Assembly (NCBI GenBank): GCA_963765135.1
Contig: CAVXUX010000003.1
Span: 1 to 64,000, forward strand
From: JACVRW01 sp963765135
GTDB lineage: Bacteria > Actinomycetota > Thermoleophilia > Solirubrobacterales > Thermoleophilaceae
DNA: 64,000 nucleotides
Direction: 5' to 3'
The translations under genes were made by a program, and so were the position numbers. The notes beneath the pieces are model-generated. The model was given only the letters and a program-made list of their open reading frames with translations, ran no database searches and had not been told where the DNA came from. Below are positions 35,267 through 43,246 of the stretch, piece after piece (the first letter of the stretch is position 1; the number at the start of each line of letters is the position of its first letter).

Positions 35267-36194
35267 TCAGCGCAAGGAGTCGAGCGTGCGCGCCAGGCCC
35301 TGGTCGAGGTCGACCTGCGCCTCCCAGCCCAGCTCGGCCTTCGTGCGCGACGGGTCGAGCGCGATGTGCTGGACCTCGCCGGTGCGGGCGGGCAGGTGGT
35401 CGGCCTCGAACCCGTTGTCCGACTGCGCGGCGAGCGCCTCGACGATGTCGAGCACGCTGGTCGCGACGCCGCGGCCGACGTTGAAGGCGCCGGTGATGTC
35501 GGAGTCGGCGGCCCGCAGGTTGGCGTCCACGACGTCGCCCACGTAGACGTAGTCGCGCGTCTGCTTGCCGTCGCCGAAGATCTGCGGCCGTCCGCCATCG
35601 AGCAGCTTGCCGCAGAAGATCGCGATCACCCCGGCCTCGCCGAGCGGGTCCTGGCGCGGGCCGTAGACGTTGCCGTAGCGCAGCGAGACCGTCGACAGCC
35701 CGTGCAGGCGGGTGAACAGCGCGCAGTAGTTCTCGGCGCAGAACTTGGACAGGCCGTAGGGCGACTCCGGCGCGACCGGGTGGTCCTCCGGGGCGGGGAG
35801 GATCTGGCCCTCGCCGTAGATCGCGCCGCCGGTGGACGTGTTGACCAGCCGGCCGCACTCCGCTGGCCTGAGCGGCGCCGAGCACGTTGATCGTGCCCTC
35901 GACGTTCACGCGCGAGTCGTGCGCCGGGTCGGCGACGGACTTGCGCACGTCGATCTGGGCGGCGAGGTGGAAGATCACCTCGGGCCCCACGCGCTCCACG
36001 GCGGCGGCGACGGCCTCGGCGTCGCGCACGTCGAGCTCGATCAGCTCGGCTCCGTTGGCGATCGCGTTCTCGAGGTTCTCGCGCTTGCCGGTCGCGAGGT
36101 TGTCGATCACGGCCACGTCGTCCCCGCGCGCCACGAGGGCGTCGACGAGGTTCGAGCCGATGAACCCGGCGCCTCCTGTGACGAGAGTCTTCAT
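35267..36194 (-). CDS. NAD-dependent epimerase/dehydratase, UDP-glucose 4-epimerase type (frameshifted)
   Basis: Short-chain dehydrogenase of about 308 aa acting on nucleotide sugars. The Rossmann motif is LVTGGAGFIGSNLVDAL, then DNLATGKREN and FHLAAQIDVRKSV. After an apparent extra base near 35870 come the catalytic Ser (NTSTGGAIYGE) and YxxxK (YGLSKFCAENYC), then SLRYGNVYGPRQDP and RDYVYVGDVVDANL. These motifs fit GalE-like enzymes. The frameshift separates the coenzyme-binding half from the catalytic half. Confidence 0.88.
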
Positions 36195-36267
36195 ACGGCC
36201 GCGCAGGTTAGCCACTGATGGGGACCGTGCCGGCCGCTTCGACGGGTGTTCGAGCGCGGGGCGCTGC

Positions 36268-36273
36268 TACGGT
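36268..36273 (+). promoter_or_regulatory. -10 hexamer TACGGT, leaderless promoter of tmk
   Basis: TACGGT, 8 nt, ATG 36282. Confidence 0.45.
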
Positions 36274-36281
36274 CGCCGCGC

Positions 36282-36893
36282 ATGCGCGGCCTGTTCGTCA
36301 CGTTCGAGGGAATCGATCGCTCCGGCAAGACCACGCAGGCGCGGCTGCTGACCGACGCTCTCGGGGACGACGCGCTCGGCGTGCGCGAGCCGGGCGGCAC
36401 GCCCGCCGGCGAGGTCGTGCGCGATCTGCTCAAGGACGCCGCGGTGCCGCTCGGCGGCGAGGCCGAGGCGCTGCTGTTCGCCGCCGCCCGCGCGGAGCTG
36501 GTCGCCCAGGTGATCCGCCCGGCGCTCGAGGCGGGCCGGGTGGTCGTGTCGGACCGCTTCCTCGACTCGTCGCTCGCTTACCAGGGCGGCGCACGCGGGC
36601 TGGGAGTGGACGAGGTCGAGCGCATCAACCGGTTCGCCACCGGCGGCCTCGTGCCCGACCTCACCTTCCTGCTCGAGATCGACCCGGTCGCCGCGGCGGA
36701 GCGCGCGGGCGAGAGCGATCGCTTCGAGGACGAGGGGGCCGCGCTGCAGCAGGCCGTGCTCGAGGCCTACGAGCGCCTCGTCGCCGCCGACCCGGAGCGC
36801 TGGCGACGCGTGGACGCGACCCGGCCGCCCGAGCAGGTGCACGCGGACGTGCTGGCCGAGGTCGAGGCGGCCCGCAGCGGGGCGCGCGCATGA
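36282..36893 (+). CDS. tmk: Thymidylate kinase
   Basis: Phosphorylates dTMP to dTDP. 203 aa. P-loop FEGIDRSGKTTQARLL, DR(Y/F) motif VVVSDRFLDSSLAYQGGARGLG, LID region ERAGESDRFEDEG. The P-loop carries Arg after Asp and the LID a single Arg. Stop overlaps holB start (ATGA). The tmk-holB pairing is common in bacteria and couples precursor supply to replication. Confidence 0.95.
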   Translation: MRGLFVTFEGIDRSGKTTQARLLTDALGDDALGVREPGGTPAGEVVRDLLKDAAVPLGGEAEALLFAAARAELVAQVIRPALEAGRVVVSDRFLDSSLAYQGGARGLGVDEVERINRFATGGLVPDLTFLLEIDPVAAAERAGESDRFEDEGAALQQAVLEAYERLVAADPERWRRVDATRPPEQVHADVLAEVEAARSGARA

Positions 36894-38008
36894 GCGTCGT
36901 GCTGGCGGGCACCGAGGACCATCCGCAGGCCCGCATCGTGCTGTCCGCGGCGCTGGAGGCGGGCCCGTCGCACGCGTACCTGTTCCACGGCGCGGCCGGC
37001 ACCGGCAAGCGCACGGTGGCGCGCTCGTTCGCCGCCGAACTGCTGGCCGAGGGCCAGCCCGACCCCGACGCGGTGAGGCTGCGCGTGCAGCACGGGACCC
37101 ACCCCGACCTCACCTGGGTGCGCCCGAGCGGCGCGCACGTGATGCGGGTGGAGGACGTGGACCAGGCCGTCGTGGCGGCGGCCACCCGCACGCCGTTCGA
37201 GGCGACCCGGCGGGTGTTCGTGCTCGAGCGCGTGGACACCATGAACGACGAGGTCGCCAACCGGCTCTTGAAGACGCTCGAGGATCCGGCCCACTTCGTG
37301 CACCTGATCCTGCTCACCGACGCGCTCGGGCGGGTGCTCGAGACGGTCGTGTCCCGCTGCCAGCTCGTGCGCTTCGATCCGCTGCCGGCGGCGCGGATCG
37401 CCGCGGCGCTGGAGGCGGACGGGATCCCGGCCGAGGTCGCCGGCGCCTGCGCTCGGCTGGCGCTTGGCAACGCCGAGCGGGCGCGGCTGCTCGCCTCGCC
37501 CGAGGGAGCCGAGCTGCGCGCCGAGGTGGACGCGTTCGCGGGCGCGGCGCTCGACGGCGAACCGGGCGAGACCTGGCGGCCGCTGCTCGACCGCGCGGAG
37601 CGGCGCCGCGCCGAGGCCGAGGAGGCCGTGGCCGCCGCCGCCGTGGAGCGGCTCGAGCTGGAGCCGAAGGGCCGCGAGCGCAAGGCGATCGAGAAGGACT
37701 TGGAGGAGGCCGCCAAGCGCGACGGCCGGCGCGCCCGCACCGAGGTGCTCGACCTGGCCCTGACGCTCACCGGGCTGGCCTTCCGCGATCTGGTCTGCCT
37801 CGCCGAGGAGGCGCCCGAGGCGGTGCTGGCGAGCGACCGGGCGCCCGCGCTCGCGGAGCGCGCCCGATCGCGCGACCCGCGCCGGCTGCGCGAGGCCGCC
37901 GAGCGCTGCGAGGAGGTGCGCCAGGCGCTCGAGCTGAACGTCAGCGAGGACCTGGCGCTGAGCGCGCTGGGTTTGCGGCTGGCGGCGTTAGCCGGATCGC
38001 CCGGATAG
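36890..38008 (+). CDS. holB: DNA polymerase III, delta' subunit
   Basis: Clamp-loader subunit of 372 aa. AAA+ landmarks are PSHAYLFHGAAGTGKRTVARSFAAELL (Walker A GAAGTGK), the RRVFVLERVDTMNDEVANRLLKTLEDP segment and ILLTDALGRVLETVVSRCQLVRF (SRC motif). The zinc-binding Cys cluster of typical delta'/tau is not evident. The C-terminal half has an Ala/Glu/Arg-rich helical insertion (about residues 235-285). The last 21 nt overlap the convergent SnoaL-like gene. Confidence 0.92.
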   Translation: MSVVLAGTEDHPQARIVLSAALEAGPSHAYLFHGAAGTGKRTVARSFAAELLAEGQPDPDAVRLRVQHGTHPDLTWVRPSGAHVMRVEDVDQAVVAAATRTPFEATRRVFVLERVDTMNDEVANRLLKTLEDPAHFVHLILLTDALGRVLETVVSRCQLVRFDPLPAARIAAALEADGIPAEVAGACARLALGNAERARLLASPEGAELRAEVDAFAGAALDGEPGETWRPLLDRAERRRAEAEEAVAAAAVERLELEPKGRERKAIEKDLEEAAKRDGRRARTEVLDLALTLTGLAFRDLVCLAEEAPEAVLASDRAPALAERARSRDPRRLREAAERCEEVRQALELNVSEDLALSALGLRLAALAGSPG

Positions 38009-38401
38009 CGCCTCGAGCGCGGCCGGCCAGGTCGTGAAGTACTCCATGCGCACGATCACGCCGTCGCGGAACGTGGCGACCTGGTGGTACAGCTCGGTGT
38101 CGAGCTCGATGCCGCTCTTGCTGCAGCCGTGGTGGCGCAGCCGGGTGGCGACCAGGTCGCCTGCGTCCACGTACTCCTGCGGGTCCAGCCGCAGGTCGTC
38201 GAAGGTCTCCTCGATGTCCTCGAAGAAGCGCAGAACCGCGCCGGTGCCGCGGCCCGAGTCCGAGCTCTGCTGCTCCGGCAGCACCCAGTCGACGTCCGGG
38301 TCGAAGTCCTTCAACGCGGCGTCGAAGTCACGCCGGTTGTACGCCTCGATGAAGCCCCGAGCCTTGTCGACGTTCTCCTGCGAGATGGCGCTCGGGATCA
38401 T
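37988..38401 (-). CDS. SnoaL-like (NTF2-fold) protein
   Basis: Single-domain protein of 137 aa. NTF2-fold pattern: ENVDKARGFIEAYNRRDFDAALKDFDPDVDWVLPEQQ and YHQVATFRDGVIVRMEYFTTWPAALEAL. No catalytic residues can be assigned with certainty. Probably a small-molecule isomerase/cyclase-like or binding protein. Confidence 0.82.
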   Translation of the reverse strand: MIPSAISQENVDKARGFIEAYNRRDFDAALKDFDPDVDWVLPEQQSSDSGRGTGAVLRFFEDIEETFDDLRLDPQEYVDAGDLVATRLRHHGCSKSGIELDTELYHQVATFRDGVIVRMEYFTTWPAALEALSGRSG

Positions 38402-38417
38402 AGGACCACGAAAGCAA

Positions 38418-38443
38418 GCGGGGCGGCCCGAAGGCCGCCCCGC
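38418..38443 (-). terminator. Hairpin with GCGGCCcgaaGGCCGC core
   Basis: GCGGGGCGGCC pairs perfectly with GGCCGCCCCGC around a 4-base loop, TTCG on the minus strand. It lies 27 nt downstream of the stop of the minus-strand gene 38470-39324. Confidence 0.75.
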
Positions 38444-38469
38444 TCGACGTCTCCGGGATTAGGCCGGGC

Positions 38470-39324
38470 TCAGCACTTCACGTCCTTGCTGACCGGCGAG
38501 CGCTGTCCCGTCTCGCTCACGAACGTCACCTGGATGGAGCGCTTGCCACCCTTGCAGCCGATCGCGGAGTAGAAGCCGACCTTGCGCTTCTTGCCCTTGA
38601 TCGTGATCGCCTTCTTGGAGACGACCTTCTTGATCGACGAGGTCACATCGCGCACGGTCACGTCGAGACCCTGCGCCGGGTGCAGAAGCTCGGGCGGCAC
38701 CGTGAAGCGCAGCTCGGACGACTTCACGCCCTTGATCGTGACCGTCTTGTACGGGGCGATGATCGCTGCGTGCTGCGCGGCGAGGCACTGTCCCTTGTAC
38801 TGGTCGTCGGTGCTGGGCGGGGGCGGCGGATCGCCGTCGAGGCGGATGGCGAGGCCACCCGTCTTGCCGACCTTGCCGGCGTCGCCGTAGTTGCCCGGCT
38901 TCAGGTTGTACAGGTTGAGGCTGAGCACGCAGTTCGCGCTCGACGTGGGGTTGTTGCGCGCACCGACCAGCGCCTTGATGAGGCCTCCGCCAACCCGTGC
39001 CTTCTTGCAGGCCTTGGCCGCCTTGGCCGGATCTTGGGCGTTCGCCCCGCTGGTGCCACCCGAGCAGCTCGGAAACGACTTCGGGTATGTCACAAGACCC
39101 TCCGCCCCGATGCGGTACTCCTTGAGCGGGATGCCGCGGTTCGCGGCAATCTCGTCCGCGACCGTGAAGTCGAAGTCGAGGGACACCGGCACCGGCTTGG
39201 CAGCCGAGCCCTTGGCGGTGGGCTTTGTACCGCCGTCGACTGTGTAGACGTTGGCGGCATACGCCACGCTCGCCAGTGCGATCACCATCGATGCGGTGAG
39301 CGCGGGAATCAAGAACCTTCGCAC
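38470..39324 (-). CDS. Secreted protein of unknown family, 284 aa
   Basis: Signal peptide MRRFLIPALTASMVIALASVAYA. The mature protein is beta-rich and Lys-rich with several Cys (CSGGTSG, KACKKAR, NCVLSLNLYNL, GQCLAAQ, IGCKGGKRS and a terminal KC), suggesting disulfides. The segment FDFTVADEIAANRGIPLKEYRIGAEGL looks conserved, and I have the impression of a widespread thermoleophilian exoprotein family, but no function is known. GTG start behind a strong GAGGAGGAG. An 11-bp direct repeat lies about 95-115 nt upstream. Confidence 0.75.
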   Translation of the reverse strand: MRRFLIPALTASMVIALASVAYAANVYTVDGGTKPTAKGSAAKPVPVSLDFDFTVADEIAANRGIPLKEYRIGAEGLVTYPKSFPSCSGGTSGANAQDPAKAAKACKKARVGGGLIKALVGARNNPTSSANCVLSLNLYNLKPGNYGDAGKVGKTGGLAIRLDGDPPPPPSTDDQYKGQCLAAQHAAIIAPYKTVTIKGVKSSELRFTVPPELLHPAQGLDVTVRDVTSSIKKVVSKKAITIKGKKRKVGFYSAIGCKGGKRSIQVTFVSETGQRSPVSKDVKC

Positions 39325-39417
39325 TACTCCTCCTCAGAACGTAGGGAACCGTCGGACCACGAGCGGCAGGGCGCATGGCCCGACAGCGGCCCCTCGTCCG
39401 GCGGCACGATAGGAACC

Positions 39418-39439
39418 CGGGTTAAGGGGAACCTAAGTC
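39418..39439 (-). promoter_or_regulatory. 11-bp direct repeat upstream of the 284-aa secreted protein
   Basis: Minus strand GACTTAGGTTC then CCCTTAACCCG, period 11, aligning with the TTAGG/TAACC units at 2165-2186. It sits immediately before the stop codon of the upstream minus-strand gene. Confidence 0.45.
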
Positions 39440-39440
39440 G

Positions 39441-40031
39441 TCACAGCGTCGGTTCGGCCACCAGGTAGTAGAAGGCCAGCGCCATGATCGCCGTGGTCGC
39501 CCCCCAGAGCACCACCCAGCCGACGCGCTCCTGCGGCTGCATCTGCGGGCGCGCCAGGCCGAAGATGACGGCGAGCTCGAAGACGACGCAGGCGGCGACG
39601 AAGATGCCGACGTTCCAGATCCCCGTGATCGCCATGACGATGTAGAGCGGGACCTGGGTGCCGGCCGCCGCGCCACCCGCGGACAGGACCATGACGAAGT
39701 ACTCGTTGTAGCTGTCGCGGTAGATCGGCACGCGCGGATCGAGTGCCATCGCGAACCGGTTGCGCTGGGGTTCGGCCATGGCGGGCATTCTTCCAGCTTC
39801 CAGTACCGCCGCGGCGCCTCGGCACGAGCGCACTCGCCAGGGCGGCACGGCCTCGTCGACCCTCAGCACCCGGCCGTCGCGGTCGAGCCAGATCAGGTCG
39901 AGCGGGAAGCGCATCCCGAAGGTGTGCACCGAGCGGCAGCGCGGCAGCAGCAGCGCGTGGGCGGGCGGTCGCCGGCGCAGGGCGAGGCCGAGCAGCCGCC
40001 TGAGCGGCGAGCGGGCGACCTGTATCTCCAC
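39441..40031 (-). CDS. DUF192 domain fused to a three-helix membrane domain
   Basis: One uninterrupted frame of 196 aa from GTG 40031. Residues 1-80 are DUF192 (VARSPLRRLLGLALRRRPPAHALLLP, SVHTFGMRFPLDLIWLDRDGRVLRVDE). After GRMPA the frame continues from MAEPQRNRFAMALDPRVPIYRDSYNEYF into three membrane helices. Met at 39779 has GGAAG 10 nt upstream and could be a separate start, giving a 112-aa membrane protein. No stop separates the parts, so either a true fusion or two genes whose boundary was lost by an indel. DUF192 proteins are usually small, often exported, and of unknown function. Confidence 0.65.
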   Translation of the reverse strand: MEIQVARSPLRRLLGLALRRRPPAHALLLPRCRSVHTFGMRFPLDLIWLDRDGRVLRVDEAVPPWRVRSCRGAAAVLEAGRMPAMAEPQRNRFAMALDPRVPIYRDSYNEYFVMVLSAGGAAAGTQVPLYIVMAITGIWNVGIFVAACVVFELAVIFGLARPQMQPQERVGWVVLWGATTAIMALAFYYLVAEPTL

Positions 40032-40045
40032 CCTTGGTGAAGCCC

Positions 40046-41032
40046 TCAGACGTCGATCTCGTTCCCCACTCCCTGCTCCCGTGCGGCCGCGAGCACCAGC
40101 GCGGCCGCGGCGGCGTCCTGCACCGCCACGCCCACCGATTTGTAGAGCGTGATCCGATCGGGCTCGGTGCGGCCCGGGCGCGTGCCGGCCACCAGCTCGC
40201 CGATCTCCGCGTGCACGTGATCGGGGCCGATCAGCCCGGCCGCGATCGGCTCGGTGAGGTCGGGCGTGCCGGCCGGGATCGGCGCGAGCGCCGACGCGCG
40301 CGACTCGACCACGACCAGCGCGTCCGCCACGGTCGCGTCGTCGACCTCCCGGCCCTTGGTGTTGTAGCCAACCGAGGTCACGTGGGTACCGGGCGCCAGC
40401 CAGTCGCGGCGCACCACCGGCTCCACCGCATGGGTGCACGCGCAGACGATGCCGGCGCCGTCGAGCGCCTCCGCGTAGGTCGAGCAGGGGACCACGGGTC
40501 GGTCGAGCTCCGCGGCCAGCTGCGCCGCCACCGCCGCGGTGCGTTCGGGATCGCGGCCGGCCAGCCGGATGTCGTCGAGGGGACGGATGCGGACGACAGC
40601 GCGTGCGTGCGCGCGTGCCTGGACGCCGGTGCCGAGGATCGCGAGGGTGGAGGCATCGTCGCGAGCGAGCAGGCGGACGGACAGGGCCGAGCCGGCCGCC
40701 GTCCGCGCGGCGGTGATGTGGGTGCCGTCGAGCAGCGCGACCGGCCGGCCGTCGTCGGGGTCGAACGCGGCGATCAGGGCCTGGTGGGTTGGGGTCTCGG
40801 TGCCCTCGTTGAGAGGGAACAGCGACACGAGCTTGGTCGTCAGCGCGCCCGCGGCGGGGACGTAGGCGGGCATGACCGCGAGCAGGGCCGAGCGTTCGTC
40901 GACCTCGGCCGCCGCGCGGCCCGGCATCGACGCCCTGCCGGCGCTGAGGTCGGCCATCGCCGAGGCGACCGCCTCCACGAGCGCGTCGAGGTCCAGCAAC
41001 CGCTCGACCTCGCGACGGCTCAGAACGAGCAT
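40046..41032 (-). CDS. Ornithine cyclodeaminase / mu-crystallin family protein
   Basis: NAD(P)-dependent enzyme of 328 aa. Landmarks: LVSLFPLNEGTETPTHQALIAAFDP, the Rossmann segment STLAILGTGVQARAHARAV, and the HVTSVGYNTKGREVDD and ITLYKSVGVAVQDAAAA segments. The conserved Lys that contacts substrate lies in ALTTKLVSLFP. Members include ornithine cyclodeaminase, alanine dehydrogenase and ketimine reductase; the substrate is not decidable. Start ATG 41032, GACAAT 6 nt upstream. The 48-nt gap to the tRNA gene holds its promoter. Confidence 0.9.
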   Translation of the reverse strand: MLVLSRREVERLLDLDALVEAVASAMADLSAGRASMPGRAAAEVDERSALLAVMPAYVPAAGALTTKLVSLFPLNEGTETPTHQALIAAFDPDDGRPVALLDGTHITAARTAAGSALSVRLLARDDASTLAILGTGVQARAHARAVVRIRPLDDIRLAGRDPERTAAVAAQLAAELDRPVVPCSTYAEALDGAGIVCACTHAVEPVVRRDWLAPGTHVTSVGYNTKGREVDDATVADALVVVESRASALAPIPAGTPDLTEPIAAGLIGPDHVHAEIGELVAGTRPGRTEPDRITLYKSVGVAVQDAAAAALVLAAAREQGVGNEIDV

Positions 41033-41079
41033 GCGGCCATTGTCCACGACGCCGGCGCGGCTATCTTTCGAGGCGCCCC

Positions 41080-41152
41080 GCCGCCATAGCTCAGCTGGTA
41101 GAGCACATCTCTCGTAAAGATGGGGTCCCCGGTTCGAGTCCGGGTGGCGGCT
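41080..41152 (+). tRNA. tRNA-Thr (anticodon CGT)
   Basis: Acceptor GCCGCCA pairs with TGGCGGC. D-arm GCTCAGCTGGTAGAGC, anticodon stem CATCT/AGATG with loop CTCGTAA giving CGT, T-arm with GGTTCGAGTCC. 73 nt, no CCA encoded. Confidence 0.95.
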
Positions 41153-41167
41153 TGCTCGGGCCCCCGG

Positions 41168-41173
41168 TAGTGT
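41168..41173 (+). promoter_or_regulatory. -10 hexamer TAGTGT, leaderless promoter of the M28 peptidase
   Basis: TAGTGT, 6 nt, GTG 41180; it starts 16 nt after the tRNA-Thr end. Confidence 0.45.
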
Positions 41174-41179
41174 CGCGCC

Positions 41180-42376
41180 GTGGCCCGCCTCTGCACACTC
41201 GCCGTCGCAGTCTGCGTTGCGCTGACCGGGTGCGCCCAGTACGACATCGCCCGCCTCGCCGGCGACGACACCGCCGGTCGCAACAACGGGACAGCCGGCT
41301 CGACCCTGGCCCGACAGTTCCTGATCGACCAGCTCAAGCCGATCTCGACCGGGCTCAACACCGGCGCGACCGGCGACGCGGCCTACACCCAGACCCTGCC
41401 CGGCGGTACGAACGTCGTCGCCGTCATCCCCGGCACCGACCTGGCCGACGAGTACGTCGTCGTGGGCGCCCACTACGACCACCTGGGCAGCTCGTGCCAG
41501 TACAAGTCGAGCGGCGACACGATCTGCAACGGCGCCACCGACAACGCCGCCGGCGTCGCCGCCGCGCTCGCGATCGCCCGCTCGATCGCGGCCCAGCCGA
41601 CCAAGCCGCGCCGGTCGGTCGTCATCGGGCTGTGGGACGAGGAGGAGGACGGGCTCGTCGGCTCGCGCTACTACGCCGACCACCCGCTCGTGCCGCTGGC
41701 GGACACGGTCGGCTACGTCAACTTCGACATCCAGGGGGCCAACCTGCTCCCGAGCCTGCGCAACAAGAGCTTCGCCGTGGCGTCGGAGAGCGGCGGCGAC
41801 CGCTTCGAGCAGATCGTGCGCTCCGCGGTCAACGGCAGCACGCTCGACACCGATCAGCTCAGCTCGATCTTCGGCCAGAACCGCAGCGACTACGTCTCCT
41901 TCCTCGCCAAGCAGGTGCCGAGCGTCTTCTTCACCGACGCGACCGGCCCCTGCTACCACACCAACGACGACGAGATCGGCGTGGTCGACTTCGGCAAGCT
42001 CAACCAGCAGATCGGCATCGCCCTGAACGTGACGCGCCAGCTGGCCAACACGAGCGACCCGCCCACGTTCACGCCGAACACGCCGCTCGCGACCTACGCG
42101 GACGCGGTCGTGCTGCAGCGCGCGACGGAGCTGATCTGGCGAGACAGGGATCGCTTCTCGGCGCAGGACCAGGACACGCTGAACACGATCAGGACCGACC
42201 TGACGAACATCGTCCTCGACGGCCGGGCCGCGTTCGGCAGCGACGACGTGAGCACCCTCCTCGGCCACGCCGCCACCGTGGTCATCTCGCTCCTGCCCAA
42301 GGGCGACTGCGACGGCTTCCTCTCGCCCGCCGAGCAGCAGCAGGCGCGGGCGCTGGAGCGCTTCGCCGCGCACTAG
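41180..42376 (+). CDS. M28-family zinc aminopeptidase, lipoprotein
   Basis: Exported peptidase of 398 aa. Lipobox ALTGC at about residue 18 predicts lipid anchoring. Zinc ligands and catalytic residues: VVGAHYDHLGS (His, Asp), CNGATDNAAG (bridging Asp), LWDEEEDGLVGSRYY (catalytic Glu-Glu), YVNFDIQG (Asp) and GPCYHTNDDEI (His). A C-terminal helical extension follows the catalytic domain. Cys pairs in the loops suggest disulfides. Likely trims peptides outside the cell membrane. Confidence 0.92.
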   Translation: MARLCTLAVAVCVALTGCAQYDIARLAGDDTAGRNNGTAGSTLARQFLIDQLKPISTGLNTGATGDAAYTQTLPGGTNVVAVIPGTDLADEYVVVGAHYDHLGSSCQYKSSGDTICNGATDNAAGVAAALAIARSIAAQPTKPRRSVVIGLWDEEEDGLVGSRYYADHPLVPLADTVGYVNFDIQGANLLPSLRNKSFAVASESGGDRFEQIVRSAVNGSTLDTDQLSSIFGQNRSDYVSFLAKQVPSVFFTDATGPCYHTNDDEIGVVDFGKLNQQIGIALNVTRQLANTSDPPTFTPNTPLATYADAVVLQRATELIWRDRDRFSAQDQDTLNTIRTDLTNIVLDGRAAFGSDDVSTLLGHAATVVISLLPKGDCDGFLSPAEQQQARALERFAAH

Positions 42377-42379
42377 GCT
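42374..42379 (+). promoter_or_regulatory. -10 hexamer TAGGCT before the SnoaL-like gene
   Basis: TAGGCT overlaps the M28 stop codon and is followed by 7 nt and ATC at 42387, where by analogy a start codon is expected. Confidence 0.4.
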
Positions 42380-42386
42380 GCGCGGC

Positions 42387-42806
42387 ATCTTCCACCTGAT
42401 CGTCAAGCGGAAGGCCAGGCAGGGCTTCGAGCAGCTCAGCGCTGGCAACTTCGACGCGGTCGCCAAGCTGTTCGACGGCACTGGCGTGCTGCGCTTCTCC
42501 GGCGATCACCCGATGGGCGGCGAGCACCGCGGGCCGGATGAGGTGCGCGCTTGGTTCGAGCGCGTGCACGGGTACTTCCCCGACCTGCGCTTGGAGCCGA
42601 TCGAGATCGTCGTCGACGGCTGGCCCTGGAACACGCGGGTGGCCACCCGTTTTCGCGTCACCGCGACCTTGCCCGACGGCCGCCCCTACGAGAACGAGGG
42701 GATGCAGTTCCTGCGCCTGCGCTGGGGCAAGGCCTACGAGGACTACCTCTACGAGGACACCCAGAAGCTGGCCGCTGAGCTGGAGCGGATGGGCGCGACC
42801 CGCTAG
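42387..42806 (+). CDS. SnoaL/NTF2-like protein with uncertain start codon
   Basis: About 139 aa. The frame IFHLIVKRKARQGFEQLSAGNFDAVAKLFDGTGVLRFSGDHPMGGEHRGPDEVRAWFERVHGYFPDLRLEPIEIVVDG is a typical SnoaL-like domain from its first helix onward. The first conventional start is GTG 42486, which would remove helix 1. The leaderless -10 spacing points to 42387, where the codon is ATC: either a rare start or a base-call error for ATG. Converges with the acidic protein gene (4-nt overlap). Confidence 0.7.
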   Translation: MFHLIVKRKARQGFEQLSAGNFDAVAKLFDGTGVLRFSGDHPMGGEHRGPDEVRAWFERVHGYFPDLRLEPIEIVVDGWPWNTRVATRFRVTATLPDGRPYENEGMQFLRLRWGKAYEDYLYEDTQKLAAELERMGATR

Positions 42807-43246
42807 TCGTCGTCCCCGCCGCCGTGGCCGGAGTTGTCGTCGCCCCCGGAGCCGTCGCCCCCGCCCGAACCGGAGTTGTCGCCGCCCGAGTCGTCCGATC
42901 CGCCTGAGCCGGAACCCGACGAGTCCTCGGGGCGGTCGCCGCCGTGATCGTCCGCGGGCGCGGTGGTCGTGGTCGTGGGCGGCGTCGTGGTTTTGGCCGC
43001 CTCGCGGCGCGCGGCGGCGCGGCGTTCCGCGCGGCGGCGCTCGGCTCGGCGGCGCTGCGCCCGCTCGCGCGCCGCGCGCTGCTCGGCCGACGGGCTCGGC
43101 GCCAGCGCGTCGCCGGCGCTGAGCGGCTCGGCCGACAGGCCGATGCTGTCGTCCGAGATCGAGTTGGCGGCAAGGCCGATGCCCACGGCCGCGCCCAGGC
43201 CGAAGATGGCCAGCGCCGCGGCCACCGCCGCCGTGCGCAGGTTCAT
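42803..43246 (-). CDS. Acidic secreted protein with HGGGDDD tail, coupled to the histidine kinase
   Basis: Protein of 147 aa. Signal-anchor MNLRTAAVAAALAIFGLGAAVGIGLAANSI, then DDSIGLSAEPLSAGD, an Arg/Ala-rich coiled stretch (REAAK region), a Thr-rich segment and a C-terminal half made almost only of Gly, Ser, Asp and Asn, ending NSGHGGGDDD. Its ATG overlaps the kinase stop (ATGA), so it is the third gene of a regulator-kinase-effector operon. The same tail appears in the products of 17565-17897 and 45391-45993. The Asp/His-rich tail could bind divalent cations; that is inference. Confidence 0.8.
   Translation of the reverse strand: MNLRTAAVAAALAIFGLGAAVGIGLAANSISDDSIGLSAEPLSAGDALAPSPSAEQRAARERAQRRRAERRRAERRAAARREAAKTTTPPTTTTTAPADDHGGDRPEDSSGSGSGGSDDSGGDNSGSGGGDGSGGDDNSGHGGGDDD

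Noticed and set aside
41033..42481. Upstream in-frame extension of the ornithine cyclodeaminase-like gene to 42481.
   Set aside because: It would run through the tRNA-Thr gene and antisense to the M28 peptidase; the family starts at MLVLSRRE, 41032.
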